Source of the DNA: Mytilisepta virgata
Lineage: Eukaryota > Mollusca > Bivalvia > Mytilida > Mytilidae
Reading direction: 5' to 3'
NCBI GenBank assembly: GCA_028015205.1
Contig: CM051515.1
Location: 13,038,001 to 13,102,000, forward strand
Length of the DNA: 64,000 nt
Shown here: in pieces, positions 11,456-22,423 of the stretch
Layout of the letters: each line of letters opens with the position of its first letter
How positions within the stretch are numbered: the stretch's first letter is position 1
Notes under the pieces: model-generated
Databases searched by the model: none
The model's input: the letters and a program-made list of their open reading frames with translations, nothing else
What the model was told of the DNA's origin: nothing
Translations under genes and position numbers: made by a program

Positions 11456-11832
11456 ACAAGGCCGAAAAGGTGGAAGAGATTAGGGAAAGAGTGAGGGTAA
11501 GAAATGAGTAGTTCAGAGGTGCAATATAATAAATATACATAAACAAATAATAAATAGTACCAACACTTGTATGAGACATTTGGGACAATAACATTATACA
11601 TTACATGGATTTTGAAAATGTTTAGTTCTTTTGATATACAACTGCACACTGGAAAAGATATGAATGTTTTGATCAAGGGATATGTTTTCTCCACCAGCCA
11701 ATAGTTCTATAGATACAGGGAATGCACCCAAATTGTTTAAAAGTAGGTGTATGGTTCTTTCTTCAACAAAGAGAGGACATTCTAAAAAGTAGTGGATATA
11801 GTCTTCAAATGGGTGACCACATTCACGAGCTG
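11456..11832 (-). mobile_element. LINE 3' end: C-terminus of reverse-transcriptase polyprotein plus 3' UTR
   Basis: On the minus strand an open stretch from about 11821 to the stop at 11596-11594 reads CGHPFEDYIHYFLECPLF and then ENISLDQNIHIFSSVQLYI. This is the Cys/His knuckle and terminal helix found at the end of many LINE reverse-transcriptase proteins. After the stop come about 140 bases of 3' UTR and then the (TTA)n tail. It is 5'-truncated near 11830, as expected for target-primed insertion. The clade is not assigned. Confidence 0.72.
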
Positions 11833-13175
11833 TATTTTGTTTTATATTTGCACTATACGTTTCACGTCATTTCTCTTATGGTCGTTTTTCATAGGGTGTA
11901 TATTGGACCCTTTCGGCATGCAGTAATACATACTAAACAAATGTGTATCCCAACAATATATTTTAATCTAACATCGGGCGAGGGCTAGTTCGAGTGTCCT
12001 GTACCTTTGGAAACAAACTGTTGTTTCACTCCTTCCTCGGAAAAAACTCTTGACATTTTACATCAAAATCGGAAAACTGATGAGGACTTCAGTAAATGCC
12101 TTAACTACTTTGAAGTGTTATCTTTGCATGGATAAATCCCAATTTATTGCAAAGGAATTATATAAATTGTAATTGTGATAACCGATATCATAAATTGAGA
12201 TAACAATATAATTTTTTTTCTTGTCGTGTCCCCTGCGGGGCTCCGTAATGATCATATACAACGAACTATATGTAATAGACAAAGAAATTTTAGACTTATA
12301 TGTGTGACGTGTATAGATAAAATACTGATAAAAAAGTAGAACTCACCTACCCTGTCTGTGTTCGTCGTTCTGTTAAATTCGTTCAACGTCTGAGTTTGGA
12401 TATATATATATACGTACTATAGTGTAGTTCAACAAGTTGAACGTTAGTTTAATATTCAGCACACCAGGTCAATTCCTAGTACACCATGTACACGAGGATC
12501 TTTAACCGAGATAAGGGACTTGGAGGTCAATGGAGGTCATGATTTTTTTCTGCTTTTTTATTAGTAAATTGTTACACATATTTACATTATTCGGCCAATT
12601 ATCTGTTAATATTCATAACAATAAGCATGATTAGTTGTTGTTAATAAATATTTAATGGGGTCGTTAATGTATTTACAATACAACAACAAAATTTATTGTG
12701 CAACCACAAAACTATACAATGGGTTTGACAAACATGGCTCAGTTAATAGTTTTACAGAAAAAAAGACAACAGAATCAAGTATGAAATTAATAATAAAAAA
12801 GACGTTTTTGTAAAAAATTTAAACAAAAAAAGTTTCAAATCTAGTTATATATGCTTCATAATACTGATTGTGTGTGTGTGTGTGTGTGTGTGTCCCATTT
12901 AGATCATGAAGGTCAGATAAGTACAAGCATGCTTCGAACTAATTAATCATGTAATATTGGCTATGCATGAAATAAATTGAAAATTAATTCAGACGTGTTA
13001 AGAGGTAAAATATGCACACAAAGTACCATAATAAATCACATTGTTGGATTTTTTTAAATTAAATAATATTGAGAATATTTAACATTATAAATTCTTATGG
13101 ATGAGAGACAAGTAGGCGTGATTATTTGTATTATAAATGGCTTTCCTTATGATTTATTTTTATACAATATCCTCA
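11833..13175. other. no gene recognised; (GT)n at 12872-12892
   Basis: AT-rich non-coding sequence. A (GT)n run of about 21 bases lies at 12872-12892. No exon or known repeat was recognised. Confidence 0.5.
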
Positions 13176-13179
13176 TTAG

Positions 13180-13760
13180 TTCGCCTCAACAAAGTTGAAG
13201 GGGACTGGAGTCACCCCCAGCCAGTTGACATAGGGTCATATATTTTTGTGTGCAGGTGCATGATGAAGAGACAGACCATGTGACACAAGATGAAGGTCAC
13301 ATGACCAATATTACACGGTTGACTGGCTTTTAAGTTTTATGTCAAAAATCAGTTTTAACATACAAAGTGACCTACAATCATATTATTTGGTGTGAGTGTG
13401 CATCTGGAGGAGTAACACAGCCACCCACCAAAATTAGGTTGCTTTGACCTTCTTATCGCGCTTCATTGACTTAGGTTAAGTTTTACGTCCGAGTTCAGTT
13501 CTCCCATACCAAGGGACCTAGAATCATATTACTTAGTGTCAGGGTGGATCTCGGGGAGTAACACACCCTCCTACCAAAATTAGGCCACTCTGACCTACTT
13601 ATTGCGCTTCATTTACTTAGGTTAAATTTTACGTTGGAGCCCAGTTCTTCGATACCAAGCTGCCTACAATCATATTACTTGCTGTAAGGGTGCAACTCGG
13701 GGAGCTACACAGCCACACAACAAAATAAGTGGGGGAACGAGACGAACTTTGTAATTCTGG
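13180..13760. mobile_element. non-autonomous element with ~155-bp tandem repeats
   Basis: It begins near AGTTCGCCTCAACAAAGTTG and ends near GAGACGAACTTTGTAATTC, weakly inverted ends. From 13357 to 13730 a unit of about 155 bp is repeated two to three times; it carries CAATCATATTACTT, CTCGGGGAGTAACACA and ACCAAAATTAGG. Non-coding. Confidence 0.6.
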
Positions 13761-13949
13761 TCTTCTATAGAGTTCATAAATACGAACAAATATATTTGTT
13801 ACATTACAAACTGGAATTCAGTAACTGGTACATATTGAGATATCTTTATGTCCATTATGCCCCAAGCTGGAACACCAGCTACCAGCTTTTTCATGATGGC
13901 CATGACCATCTGATTAGAAATTTCACATTTTTCTGTTTATTGCCTATAT

Positions 13950-14940
13950 AAATCAGGTGAGCGATACAGGCTCTTGAGAGCCCCTGGCTTTAATTAATTA
14001 ATGTTACAACGAATTTGCCGCAGAATAAAGTTTGCAATGCATATAACATTGTATAATTGACGGATTACAGAGAGGGGTGATTTCGTGACACCCCCCTCCC
14101 CGTCATTTTGGCATCTAAATCTGCTTTACAACAGTCATCATTGTATCCGTTTCCATATTTTCAGCTTCGAGATGGATATACGTACGGTACATGAAAATCG
14201 ATGTCCGAGAATATTCCAAAGGAGGAGAATTTATACAATTCACCCCCCCCCCCCCCCCCCCCTTCAATTCAACTGTTAGTGACACATCAATACTTCTGTT
14301 ATCCTAGATCTGTAGGAAAGGAGAAGGGTCATTAGACGACTCTGTGGGCCCAAATTTCCTCTCAAAATAAATTACCATTCCGAATAAAAACAATGTGCAT
14401 GACGAAGTTTTATATCGGATATCTCTCGGGAATCGGGCGATGCGAGTCAGTTCAAAGCGAGATAACTCGAATTCAACTGCTCATATTTTGCCGGAATGAG
14501 TTCATGTCTTGGGTAGCAATTACCCAAAAATTGTTATTTTGTGATTTTTCGTGCACATTTGATTTTTTTCCGGACAAGGCGACATAACTCCAGAACAACA
14601 TCTGACTTTAATACGGTAACAGTATAGACATGATAGAGGAGCCTAAGGAAATTTCAGTCTAGTGAGTCTTTTTAGCAACTTCAAACTTTGATCACAAATA
14701 CAAAGAACTTGGCAATATTTTGTAACCATTTTTCACCATTTTAGTAAGGATGATTTAAGTTTTTTAAAATAATTATGAATATTTACCCTGGAAACAATAA
14801 GAAAAATGTGTTCATGTACTTATTAATAAAGTTTCATTTTTTTAAGTAGAAAGGCTATATATTGATCATTGTCATTTTGCTAAAATTCTTCTGTTACCTT
14901 TTTTAACATCAGATTCGGACATCCTTTGAACTGAGTTTTA
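13950..14940. other. no gene recognised; end fragment of a dispersed element and poly-C
   Basis: At 13951-13995, CAGGTGAGCGATACAGGCTC is the end of the same family as 15801-16565, with little else of it left. A poly-C run lies at 14242-14262. No exon was supported. Confidence 0.5.
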
Positions 14941-14959
14941 CTGTGTGTATCACTGTGTG

Positions 14960-15300
14960 TTTGTTTATTCCACATTGGCTAGATGTATAGGGGGGGGGGG
15001 GGTTGAAATCTCACAAAACATGTTTAACTCTGCAGCATTTTTGCGTCACAAGTCAGGAACCTCTAGCCTGTTAGTCTTCTGTGTTTTTTTTTAAATTTTG
15101 GTTCATTTGTATGTTTTGGATTTTAGTCTGCCGTCCATTTCGCTGAACTAATATGCATTATTGTTTAGGGGCGAGCTGAAGCCTGCCTGTGGGTGCGGGA
15201 TTTTCTTGCTGTGTTGACGACCCATTGGTAGCCTTGAGCTGTTCCCTGTGTTCTTTGGTCAGGTTGTTGTCTCTTTGACGCATTCACCGTTTCCATTCAC
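14960..15300 (+). mobile_element. 3' terminal segment of a mussel-type retroelement
   Basis: The stretch GGGGCGAGCTGAAGCCTGCC, GGGTGCGGGATTTTCTTGCT, GACGACCCATTGGTAGCC, GTTGTTGTCTCTTTGACGCA resembles a 3' untranslated segment that I recall as very abundant in mussel genomes. No reading frame is left. Family membership comes from memory, not comparison. Confidence 0.45.
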
Positions 15301-15800
15301 TATCTATACTACATGCAAAACCATTCTTTGACTAATTTATAACATAATCACCTCTCCTCAACCAATTGAAAGCTAATAAAATACCTCCTTTTCACTACTT
15401 GACAGTAATCAACAGTTATACACGTGTAATATTTAACAATTTGAACAACTGTAGAATGGGGCAAAATAAAATATTCTAAATAAACTATATCTATATTTAA
15501 TAAATTATGAATATAACATGAAAAATACACTTCTTTTCTTTGTTACACTGCACTCAGGATAAAATTTTACATTGATGACATTTGTAAATCAACATCCAGA
15601 ATAACATGTTTAGAATATTTCTAGTAATATCCCAAATTGTAATTCAAACAACCTAATGGAAATTTTTTTTTCTTTTACTGAAATTTTAAAAAATCTCTTT
15701 GTCTTTGAAGTTAAAGATATATCAGATTTTATACATTATCCTTTTAGTCAATTTTTTTGCAATGTGACCCAGACACAATTGGCAATCTCTGCATAAAACT
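15300..15800. other. no gene recognised
   Basis: AT-rich sequence with no supported exon or recognised repeat. Confidence 0.5.
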
Positions 15801-16220
15801 AGAGGCTCTCAAGAGCCTGTATCACTCACCTGGATTTAACTTTTCACCTTGAGCAGGACTAAAAATTTAAGCGTTAAAGCTGGTTTTTCTGTAGGGTTCT
15901 ATGTTAAACTAAGTTTGGCTGTGGCAGCCATCTTTGTTCACAGTCCAGGTCAATGGACACATTTCTAAAAGAGAACCATCTAAGGACCATTACTGCTAAG
16001 TCTTGTTCCAACTGCCTAAGTGATTTCAATCAAAAGATTTTTAAATGAATTTTCCAATAGGGTCCTATATTAAACTAAGTATGGCTGTGGCGGCCATCTT
16101 GGTTGACAATCAGGGTCATCTGACATAAAACTCAAAGAAAACCTCTTAAGGACCAATACTGCAAGTTTGGTTCCAACTGACCTTGCAGTTTCATATAGAA
16201 GAAGATTTTTTACATTCACG

Positions 16221-16252
<32 letters not shown>

Positions 16253-16565
16253 TTTTTTCTATTTTTAGTAGCAGCAGCCATGTCGGTTTGCAGTCGGGGG
16301 ATGCCAGAAAAACTTTTGGAAGGAGACCACCCAAGGACCATTCCACCAGTTTGGTCCCAATTGCCCCAGAGATTTCAGAGGAGAAGATCTTTAAAGGAAA
16401 GTTTATGCCGGATGCTGTCTTTAAAAGGGCAAAATCCCTTATTAGGGGTCAATCAATGATTTTGGTCATGCTGACTTATTTCTGTAAAAGTTAACAGACA
16501 ACAGACGATGACGGATGCCAAGTGATGAGAATAGCTCACTTGACCCTTTGGGCCAGGTGAGCTAA
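15801..16565. mobile_element. dispersed element with internal ~170-bp repeats and 33-base poly-C
   Basis: The left end reads GAGGCTCTCAAGAGCCTG then TCACTCACCTGG, and the right end AGCTCACTTGACCC then GGGCCAGGTGAGCT. The interior carries two to three units with GGGTCCTATATTAAACTAAG and GAACCATCTAAGGACCATTA. A run of about 33 C residues at 16220-16252 lies within it. The element at 36152-37855 has similar ends in the opposite orientation. Confidence 0.7.
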
Positions 16566-17056
16566 AAATATTAAATGGCGATTTCAAAAATTGCAGGAAT
16601 AAGTATGATTTTTTGCAATGGCCAATGTACGTACTGTCAACTCGGGTATAAGATAAAAGGTAGATTACCTTTACAACCCTTATCGATGAAAATCTTTATA
16701 AATATTAACATGATGTAGCTTTCATATTAAGCTTTCAAATGCATTGATGGTATTATTTCAAAATCAGATTGTGAAAAGTTGAATTTACTAAGAACAACTA
16801 ATTTCATAAAATTGATATACTGATGATTAATTCTTTGAGGTAGGAATGAGTAAACTGACCAGATTTTCTCAGATTCTAAAATGGCCAATTAATGAAAGGC
16901 ATTACAACATAATCTTCTTCTGATATAATTTGTAACTATACACAAAAATCTGGATGAATTTTTTCTCATAGCAGATAAATACTACCCAGTTAATAAGATA
17001 ATTATTCACAATGACTTACATAAAATTTATCCTCAAGAAAATTAAATTTGAAAAGT
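16566..17056. other. no gene recognised (3' flank of the SIKE-like gene)
   Basis: This is directly downstream of the SIKE-like stop codon, so it probably includes its 3' UTR. No other feature was seen. Confidence 0.45.
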
Positions 17057-17392
17057 TCAATTAGATCCTTCCGGTTGTGTTTCTACTTCGTCATTTTGGT
17101 CTCTTGATATAACAGTTTGATTCATTGGACTGCCTTGATCATTACATTGTTCAGATTCTTGATCATTTACATCTGTCTGACAAGATTTCTCATCTGTCAC
17201 TATATTAACGCTGTCCAATATTTTCTGTTTTGCTGTTGAACAGACCTGTAATATTTCACGTAAACCATTGTTCTCGACTTGAAGTTGTGTTAATTTCTCA
17301 TGATCATGGGCGGACATTTCATCGTCAATCGAGGTAGCCTTGTGCATCACTGCAGCCATTTCACTGATTTTGTCTATTAGTCTCTCTATCTC
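17057..17392 (-). CDS. SIKE/FGFR1OP2-like coding exon 3
   Basis: It begins after TTTTTGTAG with EIERLIDKISEMAAVM and ends at TGA (17059-17057). About 50 residues of coiled coil are followed by a variable tail rich in Gln, Asn, Asp and Glu. Confidence 0.9.
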   Translation of the reverse strand, partial: EIERLIDKISEMAAVMHKATSIDDEMSAHDHEKLTQLQVENNGLREILQVCSTAKQKILDSVNIVTDEKSCQTDVNDQESEQCNDQGSPMNQTVISRDQNDEVETQPEGSN

Positions 17393-20300
17393 CTACAAAA
17401 TAAAATATTTACTAAAACTTAAAAGTATCATGTAATCAGTTAATGAATCGTTATGAGACACATCAGGAAGTTTCCCAAGGGAGATAACTGTTATTGTCTC
17501 CCTTGAGTCACTTGGATAAGGGAGATAACTGAGTAATGTTCTTTATTAATATCTTGCCTATGAAACAGCAACAGGAATAAACTTTTCAAAATAAACAAGA
17601 TAGCTAAAGTTTTAAGACATGAGAACTCCAAAAGGGGTTTAATATAAGTTTTATACCAATTTTCGTCTCTTTTCGACACATCAGTTGTGCTCAAGGTCTA
17701 AAATGATAAAAACCAAAACAATAATAAAAAAAAACTGAAGAGCACATTCAAAAATGACAAATTAACTGAATGGATAAAACCAAAATCATTTTAGGACAGA
17801 CCTATGCATGAGGGAGATACTCATTAGTTTTCACAAAATTTAATATTTTTAACATTTAATTAAAAGTATCAATTTTAAGCAAATATCAAAATACCAACAA
17901 CTGAGCTGAAGATACCCTCACAGACTTGGGTGTCCATCAGCAAACAACATCAACTCAGTAGTATTATTCACATACTATCTTTAGTTGAGGGTCATATGTC
18001 AGATTATCACACAAAGGAAAAATATCGCCAGAGGCTTAGTCTAGGGTGATATTTTATTTTCAGTGTGGTAATCTGGCATACCACCCTCAACTGGAGGCAG
18101 TATGTGATATATTATACTGAATGCCAATTATCTCCGCATAAGACATGTAAGAAGAGGAAAAAACTAATTTCTAGTATGGATGATGGTATCCAGGCAAGAG
18201 GGTGGTATACCTGTCTCTAAGGAGGGAATACCACCCGTTGCAAAGAGGGGTGGAGCCTAGTTTCAAGTGGATTGAAATACCAATACCATACTGTCATCCA
18301 ATGAGAAATCAAGATTTTTGCATAAAGTATAATATTAATAAAACTCTGGTACCAATTTTGATGCACAAGATGTGCACATTAACGACTCATCACTTGTGCT
18401 CATGGTCTGAAATGTTGGAATTTTAGAGGGCATTAAAAGCATCTACAAGGAACATTTATAAGAGGATTCAGAAGGCAGCATGGTGCAAATTCTGGATAGC
18501 ACCATTCTATAATTGGTAGACAAAATAAATTGACAACTCCTGAGAAAATTATTTTTTTTAATTATGATCCATTTGTCTGCAAAGGTATCAGTATACATAT
18601 ATTTCCATCTAATACTGTAGAAATATCAATATAAAGAGTTCGACAAGTGGTTATCTCTCTCTCATGACCTTCTTCCTCCCTAAGATCGATTCTCAATTAT
18701 TTTCTCGTTATTTCCGAAACAGACATTGAAAATAACATTAATTGTCACATTTTTATTTCAATTTATAGACTAAATGTGTAGGCCTGAGTATCATGATATT
18801 TACTTGCAGTACCAATATATCACGATACACTGATTATTTACTTCGTCACTCAAAACTTGCTCCCAAATCGGCAAATAATCAGATATTGTACAACACAGAA
18901 ATTTTACCCTGAAAAGTTACAATCAAAGCTGTTCATACCTATAATAAATAAAATGAAAAAAGTATATCGTCCTACTTTGCCATGTTGAAATTTTTCATCA
19001 TGTTCATACATGTGAAACTGGTTTCCAAGACTTTTAACAATGAAACTGAAATTTGCCCCACCAAAAACCAGGATCTAGATTCTGGGATTGTAAAATTTAA
19101 CCGGAAACGGTGCATATTATCAGGAAATCTATTGCGATTCTGAAGTGATGATATGATATGTGTATCGTTGGAGCATGTGATCAATACTATCAATGCTTCA
19201 GTGAATCATTATACTCCTGTAACTGTGTTTTTCTTAACGCTACACCCCTAAAGATGTGTTTTTCTTCTAAATGATTATGGAGTAATAACGTATATATATA
19301 TATTGTCTCGTTATATTAATGTTTACACTAGCAGATAAGATCTGTATTTATTTAACTCCTATTTCACACATTCTCTCTCTTTTCTCCCATTCAAATTCTC
19401 CCTTCTCCTGTCCCCCCTTATACTACATCCAATGAATTAAAAAAAAAAACCTGTCTTTATACCTGATTTTTCTTGTCCTGTTTTGTGGCCATTGATTTCT
19501 CTAGTCTATTACTCTGTATAAGTTTCATGATCTGTTCTCTATATTTCTGCATAATCAGTTCCAGCGCTGACTGATGTTCTTCCAAAGACAGACAAAGCTC
19601 TTTGTTCTCCTGTTGCAGTTCTCTGATCTGTCGGTTCTCCTGTGCTATTCCAAGAACTAGTGTAGATCTGGGTCTGTGTCGAGCAATCTCATTCAATTCA
19701 TTAATATCATCTTGGTACTGAAATAAAATACAATACATGTATCTGAAATATTGCAAATTTTTTTTAATGTTCTGAAATTTTTTCTGTGATTTGTACATTT
19801 TTGGTTTGGTTTTTCTGGGTTTTACTCCACCTTAGCAAAAATTGCTATTATAAGGCCATACCAAATTGATTTTTAGTTTTTTGGATTTTTAACTTGAAGA
19901 GGATCACTTCCATATCATTTCATCACCCCTTATACAGATAGAGCAGTCTGCCATTTTTAGGTGGTCAGATATTCTGTTTTGTACATGGGTCAATGAGAAA
20001 AGTTGCATGATCTATTTCACACAAAAAATACATACATGTACTGCTTTTCAAAGTGGGTTGCCAATTCCTTATTATTATGGGGATTAAAAACATTTAGAAG
20101 CTGAGATTTTTTATCCCAGATCATATCAAAACCAAAATCACAGTAAAATACACTAAAATCACTAAATGGAAAATCAAGTGCCCAGAAGTATTATGACGTA
20201 ATAAAAAGGGATCTAATTTTTAAATTTTTAAAAAACTAAACTTATCTGCTTATATTTGAAATCCATAGGAGTAAGAGAAAGAATCCAACACTAGTGAAAG

Positions 20301-21170
20301 TGCTATATAGAGAAATCTCAGAACCTTTGGGTAAAATTTCAATTGTCTCTAACTCGGCAAGCCCAGTCAGAGAACGTATGAAATCTTACCGTCAGCTGTC
20401 ATGCACATTCATAACTCCTGCTTGGAAGAACATGTATGTGTTATATCATGTAAAAAATTTTTGGGGTCCCATCTAAATAATGGATTAAATTTGTTTGTTT
20501 AGTTGGGGTTTTTATGACGTATTCAGTACATTTGGCTATTTTGCGGCAGCTAGTTTTTATAGGTGCAGGGAGCAGGAGTACAAGGAGAGAACCACGACCT
20601 TCGGTAGGAAAAATGGCAATCCTTGTCAATTAAGATCTGGTTTGAACACATAGGCCAGATTCGAACTCACAACATCAGAGTTGACAGGCTAGTGATCATT
20701 AGTAGTCATAACAAACTGACTAGACCACTCGGCCACCGAGGCCCCAAATAATGGATTAAAAGTTGAAATATTTTTATATGAAATTCACAAAATCCATGCT
20801 GTGTCCTGTGGAATAACTACTACATTATACAGTTCACTCTTGTTATCTCAAACACATATAAGTCGAAATTCCGGTTAACTCAAATTATCTGTTTGGGCCC
20901 TCAACAGCAGTAGCTATACAGATTTACTCCTGATATATCGAATTTTTGCATAAGTCAAACTAGATTTTCAGGTCCCAATGGATTCGACATAACGAGAGTT
21001 GACTGTACTTGAGAAATATCTTGCATATATTTTACCTGCTTCATTGAATCTATGCGGTTATGTAGGGTCTGTGTCTGTGCTATAATAACATCTGCTGAAC
21101 TATCGTGGGTCTTTAACCTTGTAACCAAGATTTTTGCATCATTTAATAACTTCTCGAAGTTCAGTGCCAT
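17057..21170 (-). CDS. SIKE1/FGFR1OP2-family coiled-coil protein, three coding exons
   Basis: Exons 21170-21036, 19717-19463 and 17392-17057 join in phase 0 to give 241 aa. Residues 1-45 include LNDAKILVTRLKTHD. Exon 2 carries the family core (ELNEIARHRPRSTLVLGI, then QENRQIRELQQENKEL). Exon 3 has EMAAVMHKAT and LQVENNGLREILQVC, then an acidic, Gln-rich tail. Mammalian relatives are SIKE (suppressor of IKK-epsilon) and FGFR1OP2, coiled-coil proteins of the STRIPAK phosphatase-kinase complex in the cytoplasm. Exon 2 joins straight to exon 3, so the insert present in the long FGFR1OP2 isoform is absent. TTTTCAG directly precedes the ATG, so the 5' UTR probably sits in a separate upstream exon. 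No defect was seen. The choice between SIKE1 and FGFR1OP2 is not meaningful for an invertebrate. Confidence 0.9.
17641..17705. repeat. short dispersed repeat fragment, two diverged copies
   Basis: This piece (TACCAATTTTCGTCTCTTTT followed by ACACATCAGTTGTGCTCAAG) and 18340-18425 (TACCAATTTTGATGCACAAG followed by GACTCATCACTTGTGCTC) are diverged copies of one repeat. An AG acceptor and open frame on the minus strand here imitate an exon inside the SIKE-like intron. Confidence 0.55.
17967..18109. repeat. inverted-repeat MITE remnant
   Basis: TTGAGGGTCATATGTCAGAT on the left pairs with ATCTGGCATACCACCCTCAA on the right; the outer arms CACATACTATC and CAGTATGTG also pair. It lies in intron 2 of the SIKE-like gene. 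Confidence 0.65.
19463..19717 (-). CDS. SIKE/FGFR1OP2-like coding exon 2
   Basis: Eighty-five codons between TATTTCAG and CAG|GTATAAAG. It holds the most conserved part of the family, from YQDDINELNEIARHRPRS to SALELIMQKYREQ, and forms a continuous coiled coil. Confidence 0.93.
20480..20745 (-). mobile_element. tRNA-derived SINE
   Basis: On the minus strand the head reads GGCCTCGGTGGCCGAGTGGT, with an A-box (TGGCCGAGTGG) at about 20743-20717 and a B-box (GAGTTCGAATCTGG) near 20668-20653. A non-tRNA body follows, with CGAAGGTCGTGGTTCTCTCC and GCTGCCGCAAAATAGCC. The spacing and tail mark it as a SINE, not a functional tRNA gene. It lies in intron 1 of the SIKE-like gene. Confidence 0.75.
21036..21170 (-). 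CDS. SIKE/FGFR1OP2-like coding exon 1
   Basis: Forty-five codons from an ATG that abuts a TTTTCAG acceptor to CAG|GTAAAA. It encodes MALNFEKLLNDAKIL through RIDSMKQ, matching the N-terminal helix of the family. Confidence 0.88.
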
Positions 21171-21255
21171 CTGAAAATGTTTGAACAAAATTATAGTGTG
21201 GCAATGACAGAGAAAAAAATGAAAGGATATGACTTATGTACAAATGAAAAAATGT

Positions 21256-21995
21256 GTGAGTCTTCCAAGGAAGACGTGTGTTGCCTGCGGACGTCAATTT
21301 TTACAAAAGATATTAAAATTTTCTTAAAATGAAATAAATATGCACACCTTTGCATTAAGGTTAATGCACAGAGAAAGTTTCATCAAATTGCTGTGAGCCA
21401 TTATGGAGTAGTTGAGGATAGAAGTTTTGGAACCCTCCTGTTTTTCAAAAATGTCAATTTTTACAAAAAAAAATTTAAATTTTTAAAAATAAAATATATA
21501 TGCACACCTGTGCATTAAGGTTAATGCACAGAGAAAGTTTCATCAAATTCCTTTGAGCGGTTATGGAGTATTTGAGGATAGAAGTTTTGAACCCCCCCCC
21601 TTTTTTTTACAAAAATGTCAATTTTTACACAAAAAAAAATTTTGAATTTAAAAAAAAAATATATATATGCACACCTGTGCATTAAGGTCAATGCACAGAG
21701 AAAGTTTCACCAAATTCCTTTAAGCAGTTATGGAGTATTTGAGGATAGAAGTTTTGAAACCCCCCCTTTTTTTTAACAAAAATGTCAATTTTTACAACAA
21801 AAAAAAATTAAATTTTAAAAAATAAAATATACAATTGTATATGCACATAAAGGTTAATGTACAGAGAAAGTTTCATCAAATTCCTTTGAGCGGTTTACAA
21901 GTAGTTGAGGATAGAAGAAAAGTGTGACAACGGAAGACGCAAGACAACAGATAGTGATCCCTATGTGTCGACCATGCATTCCGCAGGCGACACAA
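21256..21995. mobile_element. non-autonomous element with four ~150-bp internal repeats
   Basis: The ends are inverted: GTGTTGCCTGCGG on the left and CCGCAGGCGACACA on the right. The interior has four units, each with AATGTCAATTTTTACA, TATGCACACC, ATTAAGGTTAATGCACAGAG and AAAGTTTCATCAAATT. Non-coding. It lies just upstream of the SIKE-like start codon, so it may interrupt the 5' region or first intron. Confidence 0.75.
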
Positions 21996-22004
21996 AATTG
22001 CATG

Positions 22005-22230
22005 CCTGGATGGATGGATGAATTATAGTTTAACATCTAGTGGCAATTATTATATGCTTATCAGGCCAAGATTGAGATGTGATATGAATATGATCCCTGC
22101 TTTGTACTTGACCAATATGCTGAGCTGGATTTTTAACATGCTAGCTCACGAGGTAACAGTTGGCAGGAAGACAGTCCTTTGCTCTTACTCCTAGATGCCA
22201 TGTCCTAGTTTAATGTATTTGCTTTGAAGT
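22005..22230. mobile_element. SINE-like repeat (GGATGGATGGATG tail, CATCTAGTGGCAA)
   Basis: A GGAT tetranucleotide run is followed by AGTTTAACATCTAGTGGCAA and ATGCTTATCAGGCCAAGA. The same order (GATT repeats, CTTAACGTCCAGTGGCAAAT, ATGCTTCTTCAGGACGAG) occurs at 28090-28180. I recall this module as widespread in molluscs. Confidence 0.5.
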
Positions 22231-22423
22231 CAAATATTTGATTCAATATGGGGAAAAGGTGTACAAGTACTTACATTTACACTTTATCACTCTACAAAAA
22301 AATCATTGTATCCTTTATATGACAATGGCAACCAGTTTTCTGGTTTTTTGGGGAAAAATCTAACTAAACTGCTAAATACCAGAAAGTGTTGATCAATCAA
22401 AAATAGGTGTATTTGAACTGAGC

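Noticed and set aside
10904..11694. Three overlapping Leu/Tyr/Ile-rich minus frames of about 180 codons
   Set aside because: These are the three readings of the (TTA)n microsatellite; only the part beyond 11594 has LINE-like protein.
17491..17694. Possible extra SIKE-like exon (starts after TCATTTTAG)
   Set aside because: It lies in a dispersed repeat also present near 18340, shows no family similarity, and exons 2 and 3 already join in phase 0.
20653..20745. Functional tRNA-Ser/Leu-like gene
   Set aside because: A- and B-boxes are present, but no cloverleaf or acceptor stem closes, and a SINE body follows.
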